A stretch of DNA of 64,000 nucleotides from assembly GCA_025765595.1 (NCBI GenBank), contig JAIVFH010000009.1:62001-126000 (forward strand), read 5' to 3'. The notes beneath the pieces were generated by a model, which was given only the letters and a program-made list of their open reading frames with translations, was not told where the DNA came from and made no database searches. This stretch comes from Obelidium mucronatum. Lineage: Eukaryota; Chytridiomycota; Chytridiomycetes; Chytridiales; Chytriomycetaceae. A program made the position numbers and the translations under genes. Shown here in pieces: positions 22,444 to 36,000 of the stretch. How positions within the stretch are numbered: position 1 is the first letter of the stretch; the number at the start of each line of letters is the position of its first letter.

Positions 22444-25400
22444 ATGCACCATGTTGCCAGCCACAGCCGCGCGTCGGTTTTGCAGAAACGATCTGGAACT
22501 GGCGTGAAAAGATCGGCAAACTCCATCGGGGAAATTCCACTGGCTTCGAATGTCGACATGAAAGCTTTGCAGAAGGAACTAGAGAAGGATCCAAAGCACG
22601 AGACTCGGATCGCGAAACAAATCAAGAAAGTCCGCAAGGCTTATTTGGCGCTCAAAAAGGGGTTCTTTGCGACTCTTGTGGCCCTGCTGGTTGAATCCCA
22701 CAACTCGATTGAAACTCTGATTATCATCTTTATTGAGTTTGTCCAGAATCTGGCGTTTTGCTTTGTCGAAGTGGATTGGGGAGTATATGGAAACAAGTAC
22801 GGCTCGATATTGATTCTGTTTCAGGTGAGTGGGGGGATATGGCCAGTGCCGCGTCAAAAATGGTGATTGAGAAGTTCTGATGTAAATCACCCTTGGTGCC
22901 ATACTCTCTCCCTACCTCACGGAAAACAGGTCGAAGAAGCTGTCGTAAAATACACAGTTCCCCAAACAATATTGGTGATTGTTGCCATCGCAGTGATACT
23001 GATTGCAACAATGCTCGTACTAGCAGTCTATGTCGTCCAATCATTCATGAAAAGCGACTTCAACAAAGGAGTTTGGCCACTTAGACTTCTCAGAACGCTA
23101 GGTAATAACGAGGGCTCTGTTTGGAGATTCGCTCTTGGACTTTTTATTTCAATTAACTGACTGTTTGTTTCTTCCTCCTTATTCAGTTTCCATGCTGGCT
23201 TCTATTTTCTTCCTCCCAATCGTTTATTCTCTCTTCAAAATATTCACGTGTCGCCATGGCCTGGAAAATTGCCATCGAGATCCGATATTCGTTGGTCTTC
23301 GAATCATATCCGGCATTGCCCTCCCAGCCTTCTTTGCCTTCACACTCTTGATGAGCATGACGTACTTCAACCCGAACCCAAAAGCAACCTCCATAAGTGC
23401 TCGTCCGACAGCTCGCCTTGAGCTTGTGGAATTGAGTGCGAAAACACTGTTGGCGTGTTTCTTTGTGTTTGCCGAGGATAGTCCTATTCTACGAGAGGCG
23501 GTTACACTTGCTTGTTCTCTATCGACTGCTATTTTCATGTGGGTCTATATTCCGTAAGTAACAAAACCAAACAAAATTCAAGCATAATTTTAAACAGCAC
23601 ATATATGTATCTTTTTTTATTTTAAGGTACTACAAGAAGGAAATCAACCTTTATCGATTCTGTCTTATTTGTCAAGTAATCTGGGGCTCAATACGTTCGT
23701 ATAAAAGAAAAAGAAAACATGTTTTCAAACTAATCGTCTTTTTTTTATTTTCTCCCAAAAAAAAAGTTGCCATCGCTGTCATTGTCAAAGGAGAAGAATC
23801 AGAAGACATGAAAAACTATATATTCTTTGCGTATTGCGCTGGGATCATCCCAGGTGCCTTAATTTCCTACTTTGCCTTCAACGCGCGACAAAATCACGCC
23901 ACTAGTTTCGAAATCGCGTGCAAAAACTTTAAAGTCGATAGCCCCGATGCATTCAACACTTGGGAAGTTGTGGAAGAAGCGAAAGATGGGGAGCATGAGA
24001 AACGGTTTTGGTCTGAATCTCAGGTTTTTTATCCCCCTCCCCCATGCGCTAACCAAATCATTTTTTAAATAATATTAAAAATAATCTTTTTATTTTGTTT
24101 TTATTTTTTTATTTTTGGGCCGCGGCCTCATCTCCCAGGTCGAAATCGCCACTCGCTTTTTAATCACGTCAACAGACCCAAAAGCGTTAGAAATCGCTGA
24201 CAAGATTTATTTATTTGGAACCAAAAAGTTCCCACATTCGTCTAACCTCATGGTTCAATGTTGAGTTTCAATTTTTCTTTCATTCTGTTTTCTTGTTTTC
24301 TCAACGCAAAAAAAAAACATGTATATATACACAAAAAAACCAAACTAGATGCAATCTTTTTTCTGGTGTTCAAGGAAGACTCTTCTGTCGCCGCATCGTA
24401 TTTAAAGAAAGCCGAAAAGGCAACCCAGATGCTAATCGACACTGAATTCACGATTTACCAGCAACAGCAAGAAATCAAAGCAGGTGGAGCTACAGTGGGG
24501 AACAAGAAATTAGATGCAGTAGATCGAGTCGAGTTTAAGCAATTAACAAAAGAGGTATGACAAAAAAAAGTGGAGTTGGGGGCAGTATAAAGTACAAAAT
24601 CCTCCTCTTACTCAACAACATCCCAAATCCAACTTTTTTTTTTTTTGATGTATAATAGGCCAAAAACTCATACGCCGAAGCCCGCGCAAGCATCGCCAGT
24701 TTCTGGCTCGCCATCATGAACGCCGAAGAAGACGAAGCCGTCGACACAGCCATCCTCATGACCCACGTTTCCCAAATGGAACGATCCGACCATAACGCGA
24801 CAGAAGCGTACAACCGCTTGATCCAGCGATACCCTCTCTCCGTCAAAGTGTTGTCCAGCTATGCCGACTTTCTCGATGATATTCATAATAACCATGAGGA
24901 GAGTGAAATGATTCGACGTAGGATGAAGAGGATTTGTGATGCGGGGTTGAGTGATGATGCAAAGTATGGGACCATTGCTAGTAGGGTTGCGCCAGCAAAT
25001 GTGACTGTAGGGTCTTTGGGGGCGGCGGGCTCGACGGCAGTGAATAATAATGCGCCGCCATCGTTAATGCAGGGGAACCACATGACGAAAAAAAGTAAAA
25101 AAGCGTACAAGGAGTATAGAAAACAAGTGTACAACTATTCAAAGGGGAATAGTAAGGTTCTCACTTGGATGATTCGAGGTGAAAAACATTCTTCTCCATC
25201 CAATGCAAAGAAGTTGAAACTAAAATTATCTTTTTTTTCTTTTCAAGGAATCCAAGTGTTTTTCATAACGTTGGCTACATGTCAACTATACGCAAGCTAC
25301 GTAGGAAGCCAAAGAATGAATACAGGCATCACATGGCTCCAGAACGTCAACACATGCAGAAACACGTTCATCAATGTCCACAAAACCATGCGACAGATTC

Positions 25401-27883
25401 AAAGCACATGGATTACAGCAGCAGCAGCAGCATCAGTCGAAAACAATTCAACAAGAGCTGCAGCAGCAGCAGCAGCAGTAGCCGAGCTAGTGGATGCGAC
25501 GGATTCCGCACTTGTTTCGTTGGCGGATAATAGTCTACAGCTTTATACATGGACGAGTCCTCGAGAAGCAGTAAATGATATATGGGCTGTATCCCATGTC
25601 CCCATCACTTTTTTCAATGGAGTTGACGCGGTATCGAATCGGACTGTTTTAAACATGACTTTGATGGACGCAACGTCGGCGTATATCCGACGGACAGAGG
25701 CTGCTTTGAAGAGTCTGAAGGCTGGATATGATCCGTTGTTGGACTCTACGAATTTGGACTGGCGGGTTTGTTGTAGCCCATATAATTTTTTTTTCTTGGG
25801 TGATCAAGCGTAAAACTGTTTTTTTTTTTTGTATTGAAAAACAGTTTACTTTGGATAACGGTCTTGTGACGTTGGTGGATGCGTATACAAAGTTGGAACA
25901 TACCTTATCAGAAGAGATTCGATCTGATATCAGGACTATTCAATATGCTCAAATTGGTATTGTCTTTTTATACTTTCTTTTTTTTTTTGTAATGATTCAA
26001 AATTTTGTTTTTGCTGTGGTTTAACAAGTCGTTTTTATTTATATTGTGTTATAGGAATCATGGCGTTTTGTATCATTTGTCTATTGTTGACTGGGTTTAG
26101 TTTATTTGTTCCAGTGATTAAGAAAGCAAAAACCGAAAGAGAAACATCACTGAAAGCGTTCCTACAGGTTTGTGACATAATGTACCATGTATTATTGGTG
26201 TTCGTTATGTTAACAAATTTCTCAACTCAAAAGATCCCGAGAGATGTCACTCATACACTATATGGAAAATACTTTGATCCAGACAATGCCTCTCGAGAAG
26301 ACTTGAATGATGATAATAGCGATGAAGACGATGAAAAGTCAAGCAAGAACCAGTCAAACAGCATCATGGATCAGTTAAAGGCACAAACGGGATATAAAAC
26401 AATGACCTTGATTGCACGGAATGGACTGCTTTGTATTGGCGTCTTTTTTGCAGCCAGTTTTGTTACTGATTTGATTCTTTTGATTGGCATCATGAGTATT
26501 CCTGGCGGAATTACGGATTCCTTTGATATATCCGCGAGAGCGTCTCGCATTGCGTCTGTTGGAATGGATGTGGCAAAGTGGGGGACATCCACCTATGTCT
26601 ATGACAACCCTAGTCTACCATCGGCATCCTTGAATCACATATTCACACGCGATGTGAATGAAATATTGCAATCTCAAATAGCGCTTCTGTATGGATCTAC
26701 TCAGCCGCCGCATTACATATTAAAGCTGAGTCCGTCTGTTGTTGGCGGGATATCACCGTCCGCGATAGCAGCCACTCATGGAACATATGAAGCAGTAGCC
26801 GAATTGATTGACTTTACAACACTGCTTTCCAACACGAAACCGATTTTGGCGAATGATTCTCGTTTGATTGCTATCGTACATGATCAAGAGTCGATTGTCC
26901 ACGGATATTCATTATTTTCAACCGACTTTATAAGTCAAAGCATGTCCAATACAGCACTGCTGTCGAGCATGGCGTATACCGTGTGGGCGATTATGGTCAT
27001 TGTAGTGTTTGCAACGTATTACATTTACTGGAAGCGGATCTTGAACTACCTCATCAAGACCGAGAACGAACGGACGCTGAAGCTGCTGCTCATGATTCCC
27101 GTTGAGATTGTGGCCGACATTGATTCCCTGCGCGAGCTGCTCCACCTGAAGCGCAACACAATCTCGAGCACGAGCGCGGCGGCGGGGAGCAACGTGGCGT
27201 CGCTGGCGCCGCCCGTGCCGCAGATCAACTACATCCGCTCGCCGCCGCGCGCGTCGGTGACGGGCGCTGCGATGCGCAGCTCGCTCGTTGGCCGCATGGA
27301 CGAGGCTGACGAGAAATTCGGCGACAATTTCGGCGACAAATTTGACAACAAATTCGAGAAAGTCGACAAGGCCGAGCGGCGCGCAAGCTACGTGCCGCCG
27401 CCGCTCGCGCACGCGTACGCGCGGCGGCAGAGCTTCGGCGTCGGCGCCGGAATCAGCATCGCGAGCGACGAGCCGGCGCGCCGCGGCTCCGACGACGATG
27501 CGGCGTCGGCTTCGGCTTCGGCTTCGGCGTCCACGGCGGCGCGCCGCGCGTCGTCCGGCGCCGCGCTGACAACTGCCGCGGTTTATCCGGCCGCGCCGAT
27601 GCCGCGCCTGTCGCAGGGCGTGCAGGCCTTCCTGGCGCGCGAGAGTGCGCGCAGGGGCTCCCACGAGGCGCTCAACAGGGTGTCCGACGTCAGCCACCGC
27701 TCGAGTCAGAGCCAGGGCCAGAGCCAGGCTCAAAGCCAGGCCCAGTCTGACTGCCTCGCAAGTCCCATAAGCGTCAAGGGAAAAGTCGAACGAAAGTCTA
27801 GCATTCGCGCCTCGTCAAACGATAAAAAGACGTCAAAGAGCACCAATGTGCTGCCAAACGCAGAAGAAGAATACATGGAGTAG
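22444..27883 (+). CDS. tmcB-like: TmcB/TmcC-family multi-pass membrane protein (1,516 aa)
   Basis: Related to Dictyostelium tiny macrocysts proteins B/C and their large fungal, ciliate and oomycete relatives. Eleven exons: 22444-22824, 22930-23101, 23187-23553, 23627-23694, 23767-24023, 24139-24259, 24349-24554, 24659-25178, 25248-25765, 25845-25956, 26055-27883; exactly 1,517 codons, no frame break. N terminus: about six membrane segments (for example LVALLVE...TLIIIFIEF). Residues about 400-690 are the TPR-like region, with the family hallmark RYPLSVKVLSSYADFLDDI...NHEESEMIRRR. Further membrane segments occur near 700, 910, 1010 and 1212, flanking a probably extracellular loop with an Ala run. 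The C-terminal tail (from about 1230) is Arg/Ser/Ala-rich, likely disordered and strikingly GC-rich. Role unknown; mechanosensory or signalling roles are speculation. Confidence 0.85.
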
Positions 27884-27960
27884 AGTTGTGAGAATTTGTT
27901 TGTTTGTGTTTCGAAAGAAAAAAAAATTTGTTTGAGCCCAAAGAGAAAAAAAGTTTCACA

Positions 27961-30191
27961 ATGTTCTCCAAACTGCCGCCAGAGCTTCTAGTCCACATTT
28001 TTGGCTTCTTGGACTTTGGCGAGTCGTTTCCTGTAGTTTCAACTGTATCACACAGCTGGAGAATCACTGCTTTCACATTCAAGGTTCCTTTGAACTTGTT
28101 TCCCCCCCACAAAAAGAATACTCATCTGATTTTCCCCGTTTCAGCATGTTTATATCACAACATCTCTACTGAAAACCAAACGGAAAAACTGTTTCTGATG
28201 TTTTGAATCGCTTCAATGTGCTCGAGGTCCTTTCAGTGGATGTGGCATCGGGAGATGATAGTGTTGTGGACTCCTTCTCGGGACATCGCTCCATAAAGTC
28301 CATCACCTCAAACAGCAGCCGCCTTATTGAAAAGGCACTCAAATCAAGTCCGAATTTGTCCATGGTGAATATCCAGTTTTCAGCAGATGAATTTGACGGC
28401 ACCACACTGTCACGAGACGTGGGTCACTTGTTGCGTTTGGGCAAGAAGCTTGCGTGCATCTATATTGAGAATCCAGATTTCATTCTTCAACGAAACGATT
28501 TTGCTCGTGCTGGAGACTCTTTTGTTTTGGAAAAGCTGGTGCTTCAGTCCATGTCCAACGAAGCACTCGACAATTTCCCGCTCTGGCTACAACAAAACAG
28601 ACTACCAGTGCTTGAACAGTTTGATTATTGACGGAGACTAGTAAGTATCTCGATTACATGGTAATACCGCCATAGGCGGTTGTATCTTGTTCTTATAAAA
28701 CTTTTATTGTCTGTCACGTCTCTCTGGCTAACCAAGAAAATTCAAAACCCAAGTTTACATCTTCCTCAGGACACTTTCACACGTTTATCAGAAACGGCTC
28801 CTGGACTCTCCACACTAAAGCTAAAGTACTGCACCATGGCGCCTCGCCATATTCTGGAAATCGCGACTCATTTCAAGGCGCTAAAACACTTGTCCATTGG
28901 AAAATGTGATGCCTGGTTCTATGGCAACTCGACTGCTGTCCAAGTACCAACACCCGCGCCGTCTCTTGATAGTGAGGATGATGAAGTTTTCGCTCAAAAC
29001 TCGGATTCACATAGTACTGTATCCTACTCTGAGCTGGTGCACTTTATTACCTCTCGCGTGCCGGGGCTCTTGTCTCTCCACATTAATCAATGTAGCTTCA
29101 ATGCTCTGCCGCAAAATGGAGAGGAGGAATCGATTCAAAACTTGCCCATCAAGCAACACTCGCTGCAGTCGCTCAAGATTTTTGACGTCAGCGATAGTCA
29201 CCGTGTTTCTGAACGAGAAGCAACGCAATTCATCATGTACTTTCCGCGATTGACAAGCCTAAGAATCGACGTTGACTGTGAGCTGTTTTACAACAACAGC
29301 AGCATGGCCGCATTTTTTTCAAACGACCATCTTCAAGACATCAAGTCCTTGGAACTACGAGGCTCAAAACCCTATCGCCTGAACAACCAAACTCATCAAC
29401 AACTGTTACCTCCTTGTTTCAATACGCTCGAGAGATTATCACTTTGGGCTGCCCCACCAAGCCTTGTTTTCTCGTTGCTTGAAAACTCAAACGTTTCACA
29501 AACCCTCAAATCCCTGTGTTTAAACTATATTCCCATGGAATCCACTCTTTCTCACGGATTTGAACTACCCAACTTACAGAACCTAGAAATTCGAGCAATT
29601 GGGATTTCAGCTGGGAACAACTGCACGCGACTCCTCGATTCCTTAACCATCTCTTCCCCCAACTTAAAAACAGTGGAGCTGGGCTCTTTCAAGAGAGGAT
29701 CAGACATGTTTCCCGGATCCTGCTTACTACAACTCTCTAAGCAGTGCCCCCAAATCACAGCCTTGAAGCTAACCAATTTCAAGCTCTCTGAAGAAACGTT
29801 GATGCATCTCACGACACGGTTATTAAATCTCGAGAGACTCATTATAACAGGGTGTCAAGCAATCAACGTTATTTCCACAACAACCGAAACGAGATTCCTA
29901 TTCCCGTTTCTCACTGCACACCGGAACCTGAATACTTTGGAGATGAGTGTGGGAGGGATCGATACGCGGGAAGCGCAGGTTGGGACAAGTGTTGTTGGTT
30001 CAAAGGAATCGCTGCAGCTTGCTATTCAAGGGTTGGGGTTCCATCAACGGTCGACTGTGATTCGACAGACGCGGTTGTCGGATGTGGAGGTTTATAAATT
30101 GTATGGGAAGAGGCTTTGTGAACGGTTTCGGTGGTTGAAAAATGTAACGATTTTGGGGCCGTTGAGTGGGGCGGATTTGATTCACGAATGA
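27961..30191 (+). CDS. F-box/leucine-rich-repeat protein (about 684 aa, two 1-base frame breaks)
   Basis: Probable SCF ubiquitin-ligase receptor. Exons 27961-28083, 28145-28640, 28754-30191 (introns 61 and 113 bases). The F-box is at residues 1-40 (FSKLPPELLVHIFGFLDFGE), followed by degenerate LRRs over the rest (GLSTLKLKYCTM, ALKHLSIGKCD, SLQSLKIFDVS, NLQNLEIRAIGI, NLKTVELGSF, ITALKLTNFKLSEETL, NLERLIITGCQAI). Exon 2 needs one base fewer in the A run 28184-28188 and one fewer in TTT 28620-28622. With both, the sum is 685 codons and the LRR reads VLEQLIIDGDYLHLPQ. Without them, stops truncate the protein. It may be a pseudogene or carry sequencing errors. It starts 77 bases after the TmcB-like gene. 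Confidence 0.72.
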
Positions 30192-30375
30192 TTGAGTATC
30201 ATTCTTCTCTTCATTTCCCCGTCAATTCGTCATTCCTTCCTCCTTTACATACCAAAAAACAATACTCTTTTTTTTTCTTTTGATACGCTTATTTCCTTAA
30301 GATGACTTTATTTATTTATTTTTATTTTTTTTTTTTATTTTTTTTTTGTATTCGTACAGGTCCATCAAAAAAAAG

Positions 30376-30528
30376 TCACCGTTTCCAACCCAAAGACTTA
30401 TTTTCATTAAACGAAATTGTTTCCAATTTGGCGTTTGGATCTTGCGCGTATTCTTTTGCCATGCTTTCCAGAATCTTTGTTTGTAGTTTTCGGAATTTCC
30501 TACATTTTGTGGGGTTTGACGAAGTGAA

Positions 30529-30570
<42 letters not shown>

Positions 30571-32993
30571 GCAGCTGTACCTCTCCCGCAAATAAGTTGT
30601 GTCAAGTTTTATCAGTTCATTTCGACTCAATAGTCCGTATTCATATGGCTTCAAGCTTAGATTGTAGTTTATCCAATCCCCAACTGCAACCAGAGTAGCG
30701 CATTCAACCTTTTCAAGCCAAAAAAAAAAACAGCATAAATTAAGAAAGAACGACAAAAAAAAAGAGTTTCTTCACCTCATCGCGTGCGACGACAGTGAAT
30801 GCGCTGCCGTTCGGGTTATCATGGTCCTTGAGCAATTGATGATTAAAGTGATGACCAACAGATAGAGTTCCAACCAGCACTCTTTTTTTCCTTCTTTTAT
30901 AGAAACAATTTTAAATGATAAGTGAATATGACCAACTACAAAAAAAATATACAAAAAAAAAAGGGAGGATTACATTTGATTTCCAACTTCAAGTTCCAAA
31001 ACCCTATAAACTTCACAAGTCCCAGCCTTAATAATAAAAATCTGATTCACCCGTTGCTTTTCATCAATAATCGTGGCGTTGGGTGCAAACTCTCTCCACA
31101 AGGCGTGTTCAGAAATCGCATAGATTTGATCGTTTGTCAAACTCTCGAACCACGGGACATAGCGGCGCAAGAATTTGAAAAGTTTGCGTTGCTCAAATTC
31201 ATGTATGAAGCCAGAGATTTTTTTGAAGGCGTCCTTTTCGACTTTTAATAGGATCGTGGGCGTTCTGGTTACGACGGTGGCGCCTCGTGGGATCGAGTTT
31301 ATTAAGGCCATTTCTCCGAATCCTTCGCCGGAGGGGAGGATTCTGACGACTTTTGTTTCCACCAAAAAAAAAGAGATTTAAAACAAGCCAACTATAATTC
31401 TACAACAAGAATAAGCAACTCACGTGTTGAATTCCGGGTATCGACGCCATTGGCAACTCGAATATCGACTCGCCCAAAGAGGGTAATGTACCAAGCGTCT
31501 CCATAATCGCCTTGCTTGAAATAGTATGACCCTTTGGATATTCCACTACAGTAAACGCTAGACAAAGTTGTTCAAACAGAACCTCTGATTTCATTTTCCC
31601 GAAAGCGCTATACATAGCATGAAGGTTGTTTAAGGATATGACAAACAGCAAGTGTAGATAATCACTCAACTTCAACGGTAATAGATGCAACTGCCAAGAA
31701 AAAAAATTTTTAAAAAAAGAATAAATATACAAAAAAAAAAAAAAAAACCTTTAAAAACGTTATATCTGTTTTTCTTCGCTCATACATTGGCCGTTTAAGA
31801 ATCGCAACAACCTTATCCAGATTCCCTCGCAAGCACTTTGGCAGCTCCAGGAAAAGCTCTTTTTGGAATGCGGAAGACGTTGTACTATCTGACCTGCTCG
31901 TTTTGGCTAAATTTTGAAATTGTCGGTGCAAGTCGGCCGTAATGTCCTTGTGTGTGCGTTCCTTCCTTTTGGGTTTTGGTGAGACTTCTCCGACTGGTGG
32001 TGGTGTATTTTCGTTTCGAGTTAGTGGTTTATCAGTGTACAAGCTTTCTGCCTTTTCAAGACCAATGTGAGATATCAAGGCGCGTTTTCCGGCTGAGCCC
32101 ACGAAGGGTTTGTTGGTCAAGTCAACGGATAATGCCAAGTCTTCCATGGTTTTGATATCTACAATGTTTCCCTCGGGTTGAGGAATCAGACTATAAATTG
32201 ATCTTCTTTGTGACTTTTTCAAAGTAGTTGTGCTCTTTGCTGTTGTTTTGTTTAGTCTCAACTATACGTAAAAAAAAAAAACTCACATTCAACCGCAGGG
32301 AGTTTGACATAACTACTAGCTTCCTTCTTTTTCACGATATATTTGGGAACCGCGAGTACTTTTGTACGTTTCCGCCTCCCAACGACTTCTTCAAGTGTCG
32401 GCTCGAAATCGTCAGAACACGGCGCCGGCTTTTTAATCCCATCCCCGACTTTCTTGAAATGGTCTTTAGGGTAATGGTATTGCAAAGCCCAAAATTCTTT
32501 CATGAAGGATTCGTGAACGCGATTTTGGAGCAAGTGGGAGACACGGCCAACCTTTTCCTGTGCAAGAGAGCCATCCACATCGACAACGACTCTCTCGCAG
32601 TCGAAATACTTTTGAGTGAGTTCGCTTATTGATTGCAGGTCTGCTCTGGATTTCAGCTGTTGTCGTTGTTGTTGCTTCGCGCCGTCATGATGCGGTTTGA
32701 AAGTCGGCCTCTGAGTAGTTTGCTTCAGTGCCAGTCTCGGGCAAAACACTGCGCAGATAAATAGCGCCAGTGTCAAAGCACGGCGCGTTGCCCACGTTGC
32801 TGGCGCGTTTCGATGCCTTCTGGACCCCTTTTCTAAAGAATTTGTAGTGCTCTTCGTCAATGTTGGAACGATCTTTGAACTTGGCCGTGTTGGGAACAGC
32901 CAGCGCTTTCGCCAGGAAATTCTCTTCTTCCATGTGATAGATGGCCGAGATGTTCCTGCTGGGGCCGCTCGGCTGTGGGACATTGAGGCTCAT
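30376..32993 (-). CDS. Cyclic-nucleotide-binding protein, CNBD2-like, copy A (about 736 aa, two frame breaks)
   Basis: Exons 32993-32287, 32239-31749, 31690-31424, 31349-30974, 30893-30776, 30708-30581, 30499-30376. The cNMP-binding domain combines EYPKGHTI, FKQGDYGDAWYITLFG and, after an intron, GEGFGEMALINSIPRGATVV, the phosphate-binding cassette with its Glu and Arg. A second, partial domain follows (RRYVPWFESL...ALWREF...FIIKAGTCEVY...VVARDEVECATLVAVGDW). The N-terminal half contains FWALQYHYPKDHF, shared with copy B. One base too many at 32701-32703 and one too few at 31519-31521 break the frame; corrected length is 737 codons. The last introns include a 39-base A run on the plus strand. 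The layout resembles CNBD2, a protein associated with sperm/ciliary function in animals; axonemal function here is inference. Confidence 0.72.
30530..30568. repeat. 39-base poly(A) run inside an intron
   Basis: An uninterrupted run of 39 A on the plus strand, lying inside intron 30500-30580 of CNBD2-like copy A (poly-U in its pre-mRNA, next to the 5' splice site). Length is prone to slippage. Confidence 0.95.
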
Positions 32994-33069
32994 TTTTTTC
33001 GGTTGGAAAGAGTAAGGAAGGGAAATCTAAGGGAAATCGCCATTGTTTTGGCTATTTATCTATTCAAAA

Positions 33070-36000
33070 TCAATATCGCCATTTGACTTTATAATCGGCC
33101 GATGCGACGTGCGCAATGTCATCGACTACGGCATTCGGGTTTTGAGTTTGTTCTTTGGCAATCTCTAGAAGGAGCCGTCTTTGAAGGGCTTGGAATTTCC
33201 TGACAAAAAGTTTAAAATTTGAGTTGTGTTTGAAGTCCTTTCTTCGCAAATAATAGGACCTACCGTTGCCCCTCATCTTGCATCACTATCTTGACAAGGT
33301 CATTCTCTTCATTGTTGCGAAAGGGGAGGGCGGGTGGTGTAGATGGAGGATTCACCCAGTCTCCCTACTGCGATAATAGTCGCACATTCAACTGGTCCGT
33401 CTGCAACAACCCGAAACGGAGCGCCATTGATGTTTCTGGGATCTTCGATAATTTGGTCGTTGAAAGTGGCAGCCTTTGCCCAATGTTCCGACCTGTTTGA
33501 CCGAATTTTGGTTTTTTTTTAATGGATACTATTGCGTATCAATGCAAGGGTACTTACGAGTACGTGTTTGATTTTCCTGGTGTAAATGAAGTACAAGAAA
33601 TGAAAGTCAGCATAAAAACCATGAATTTTCCGATTTTTTACAAAGACAATTTTACCTTCCTGACTCCTCTTCCAAAATTAAGTTGCGGTACACATTGCAC
33701 GTTCCCGATTTGATGATAAACACGTCATTCAAACATCCTTCTTCATCCACAATGACCGCCTTATCAGCAAAGGATCTCATGATAACGTGCTCTGAAACTG
33801 TACGAATTCCAGAATCACTGACTTGCTGGAAGAGTGGAACATATCGTCGCATAAAGTGCCGGATTTGCCGCTTCTGTATTTGATGCGCTGAAATTTTAGT
33901 TGAAAAAAAAAGATTAGGAATATTACCATAAACCCCAAGGACTCTTAATTACTCAACTGAATGTAGATATTTTTTCAAAGTCGGATTTATCAACTTTTAA
34001 CAGAATAACGTCTGTTTTCGCAACAACGGTAGCCAAACGCGGCCCACGATTTACAAGTGCCATTTCCCCAAAAGATTCTCCTGCATTATTGACTTGAACC
34101 ACAACATGACGACTCATGCTTGAATCTGTAGCGACGCAAATGTTGACAGCTCCAAAAAGTATGATATACCAAGCGTCCCCAAAATCGCCTTGTTTGAAAA
34201 CAGTGTGGCCCTTTGGAAACTCGAGAAACTGGAAAGTTTGACACAGCTGGTCGAAAAGAATATCGGATTGAATGTTGTGAAATGCCTTGAGGGGCTTCAA
34301 GCAGACCTGAAATAAAATACCTGTTAGTTCGTGCGCTGACAAGAAAAAGTGCAATGAGCGATTCTGTACCCTTATCACTGCTGCTTCTTCCTCGCTTCGC
34401 GTGCTGAATGGCTTCTTTAACCCGTGGACAACCGCATCGAAATTGAATCTCAGCAGTTTAGGTACAAGCGAAAACAAATTGATTCGAGACACATCCTGCG
34501 GGTTATCTTTCTCTTGGCGCAACGTAGAAGCTCGCTCCTCGGCAGATTTTGAATCATCCGCTAGTATTTGGGGCAATTCGAGAGTCTTTCCTGTTGCTGC
34601 CTGCAGCTGACAGATGCAATCGAGGCTCTCCCTGGATCTTCTGCGGAACCAGTATCTTTGGCAACGATGCTTTTCCGAGAAGTTGAAATTCGAATTTGTT
34701 TGCGCTTCTCTCGCTCCTCTGCTTCTAAACGGGCAGCTTCTCTTTGCTGGTAAACTCCAACCACAGCCTTCTTATTCAACTTTGGTACGATGCCAGCATT
34801 TCCACCGCCATTTCTACCCCCAATACCACTTCTATGAATACTAGCGCTTTTTGGGGCGCAAGAAGTGGGAAGCACTGACGAATCAAGTTCAATCGATGAC
34901 CGAACATCAAACAATTGGGCAATTGCCTTTCTTCCAACCTTGGATTCCAACGCTCGTTCTCCGGCACTTCCAATGCGAACTTTGTCTAATTTAACACTCT
35001 GCCCCAAAGAGCTCAGAAACCGAGAGCTTGATTGAACCGCCTCAGCCGCTGTTCGACGGATCGTGTCGTTTTATTTGAGCAGATTGGAAGCGACTGGGCT
35101 TCTCAAGTTGCGCATTTGAATCGAAGAGGGTGCCCGATTGGAGGATGTTACCAGTCTGGTGAAGTATTGGGTCGTGTTCGATTGTTGGTCACGTGTTTTG
35201 GTTTTGCCAAAGCTTTGGTTCGTCTTGACAGATCCAACGCTTCGGATGGAGACAATCGAAAGTTTTTGGCTGAAGGAGGGGGTCTTGTTATTCCATTTCC
35301 TGGTTTCGGGTGAGTTTCCTTGGGGTAGTGGTAGTGAAGAGCCCAGAAATCAGCCATAAATGCCTGTATCAGGGTTTTTACAGGATATAAAATTCAAAAT
35401 TATTGCCACTATATGAAAAAAAGGAGGGCCAATAGCGATTCTAACCTCATGAACGCGCTTTTTCAATATTTTGCCAAGCTTCTCTGGATTCTTTTGATAT
35501 GCTTCAAGCCCCTCATCAATCTCAACAACAACTTTCCCACCCTCGTCGAAATATTTTTTGCATAAAGCTTCGAGAGATTTCGGGTCTAGTTTAGGTGGTT
35601 TCCACGAAGATCGCCGTAAGGCAATCTCATCAGGCATTTCAAAGTCCTTGCTTCCCACTTCCGAAGGCTGTTCATCAGTCAGGTTATGATCTGAAGCAAT
35701 TGTTTTAATATAAATAGCGTTTGGCTCGGGATTTCTGTTTCGGTAAAAGAAGGATGGACGATGAAGCATGAAGGAGTTTCTCTGAGAAGCCCGTGTTGAT
35801 GACCGGGTGTTATTGTAGACACTGCTTGATCGCCGGTGGAATACATGAGAAGCTCTATTTTCATTGAGTATTGCCTCTTTTTGGAGAAGCATCGCGTCGG
35901 TTAATTGCTGCTCCTGTTTCTTGGATTGTACTATATCGTCAGTCAACCGGCGTCCGTTTCTGAGGTATTTCATGACAGAAGCCGCGATTGGAGGATTCAG

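Noticed and set aside
26918..27733. 271-codon minus-strand open frame, Arg/Ala/His-rich
   Set aside because: Antisense to the GC-rich TmcB tail; openness follows from GC content and the peptide is low complexity without domain.
28084..28227. Longer intron in the F-box/LRR gene ending at CTCGAG, avoiding the first frame break
   Set aside because: TTTCAG at 28144 is a far better acceptor and the skipped peptide fits the protein; the second break would remain anyway.
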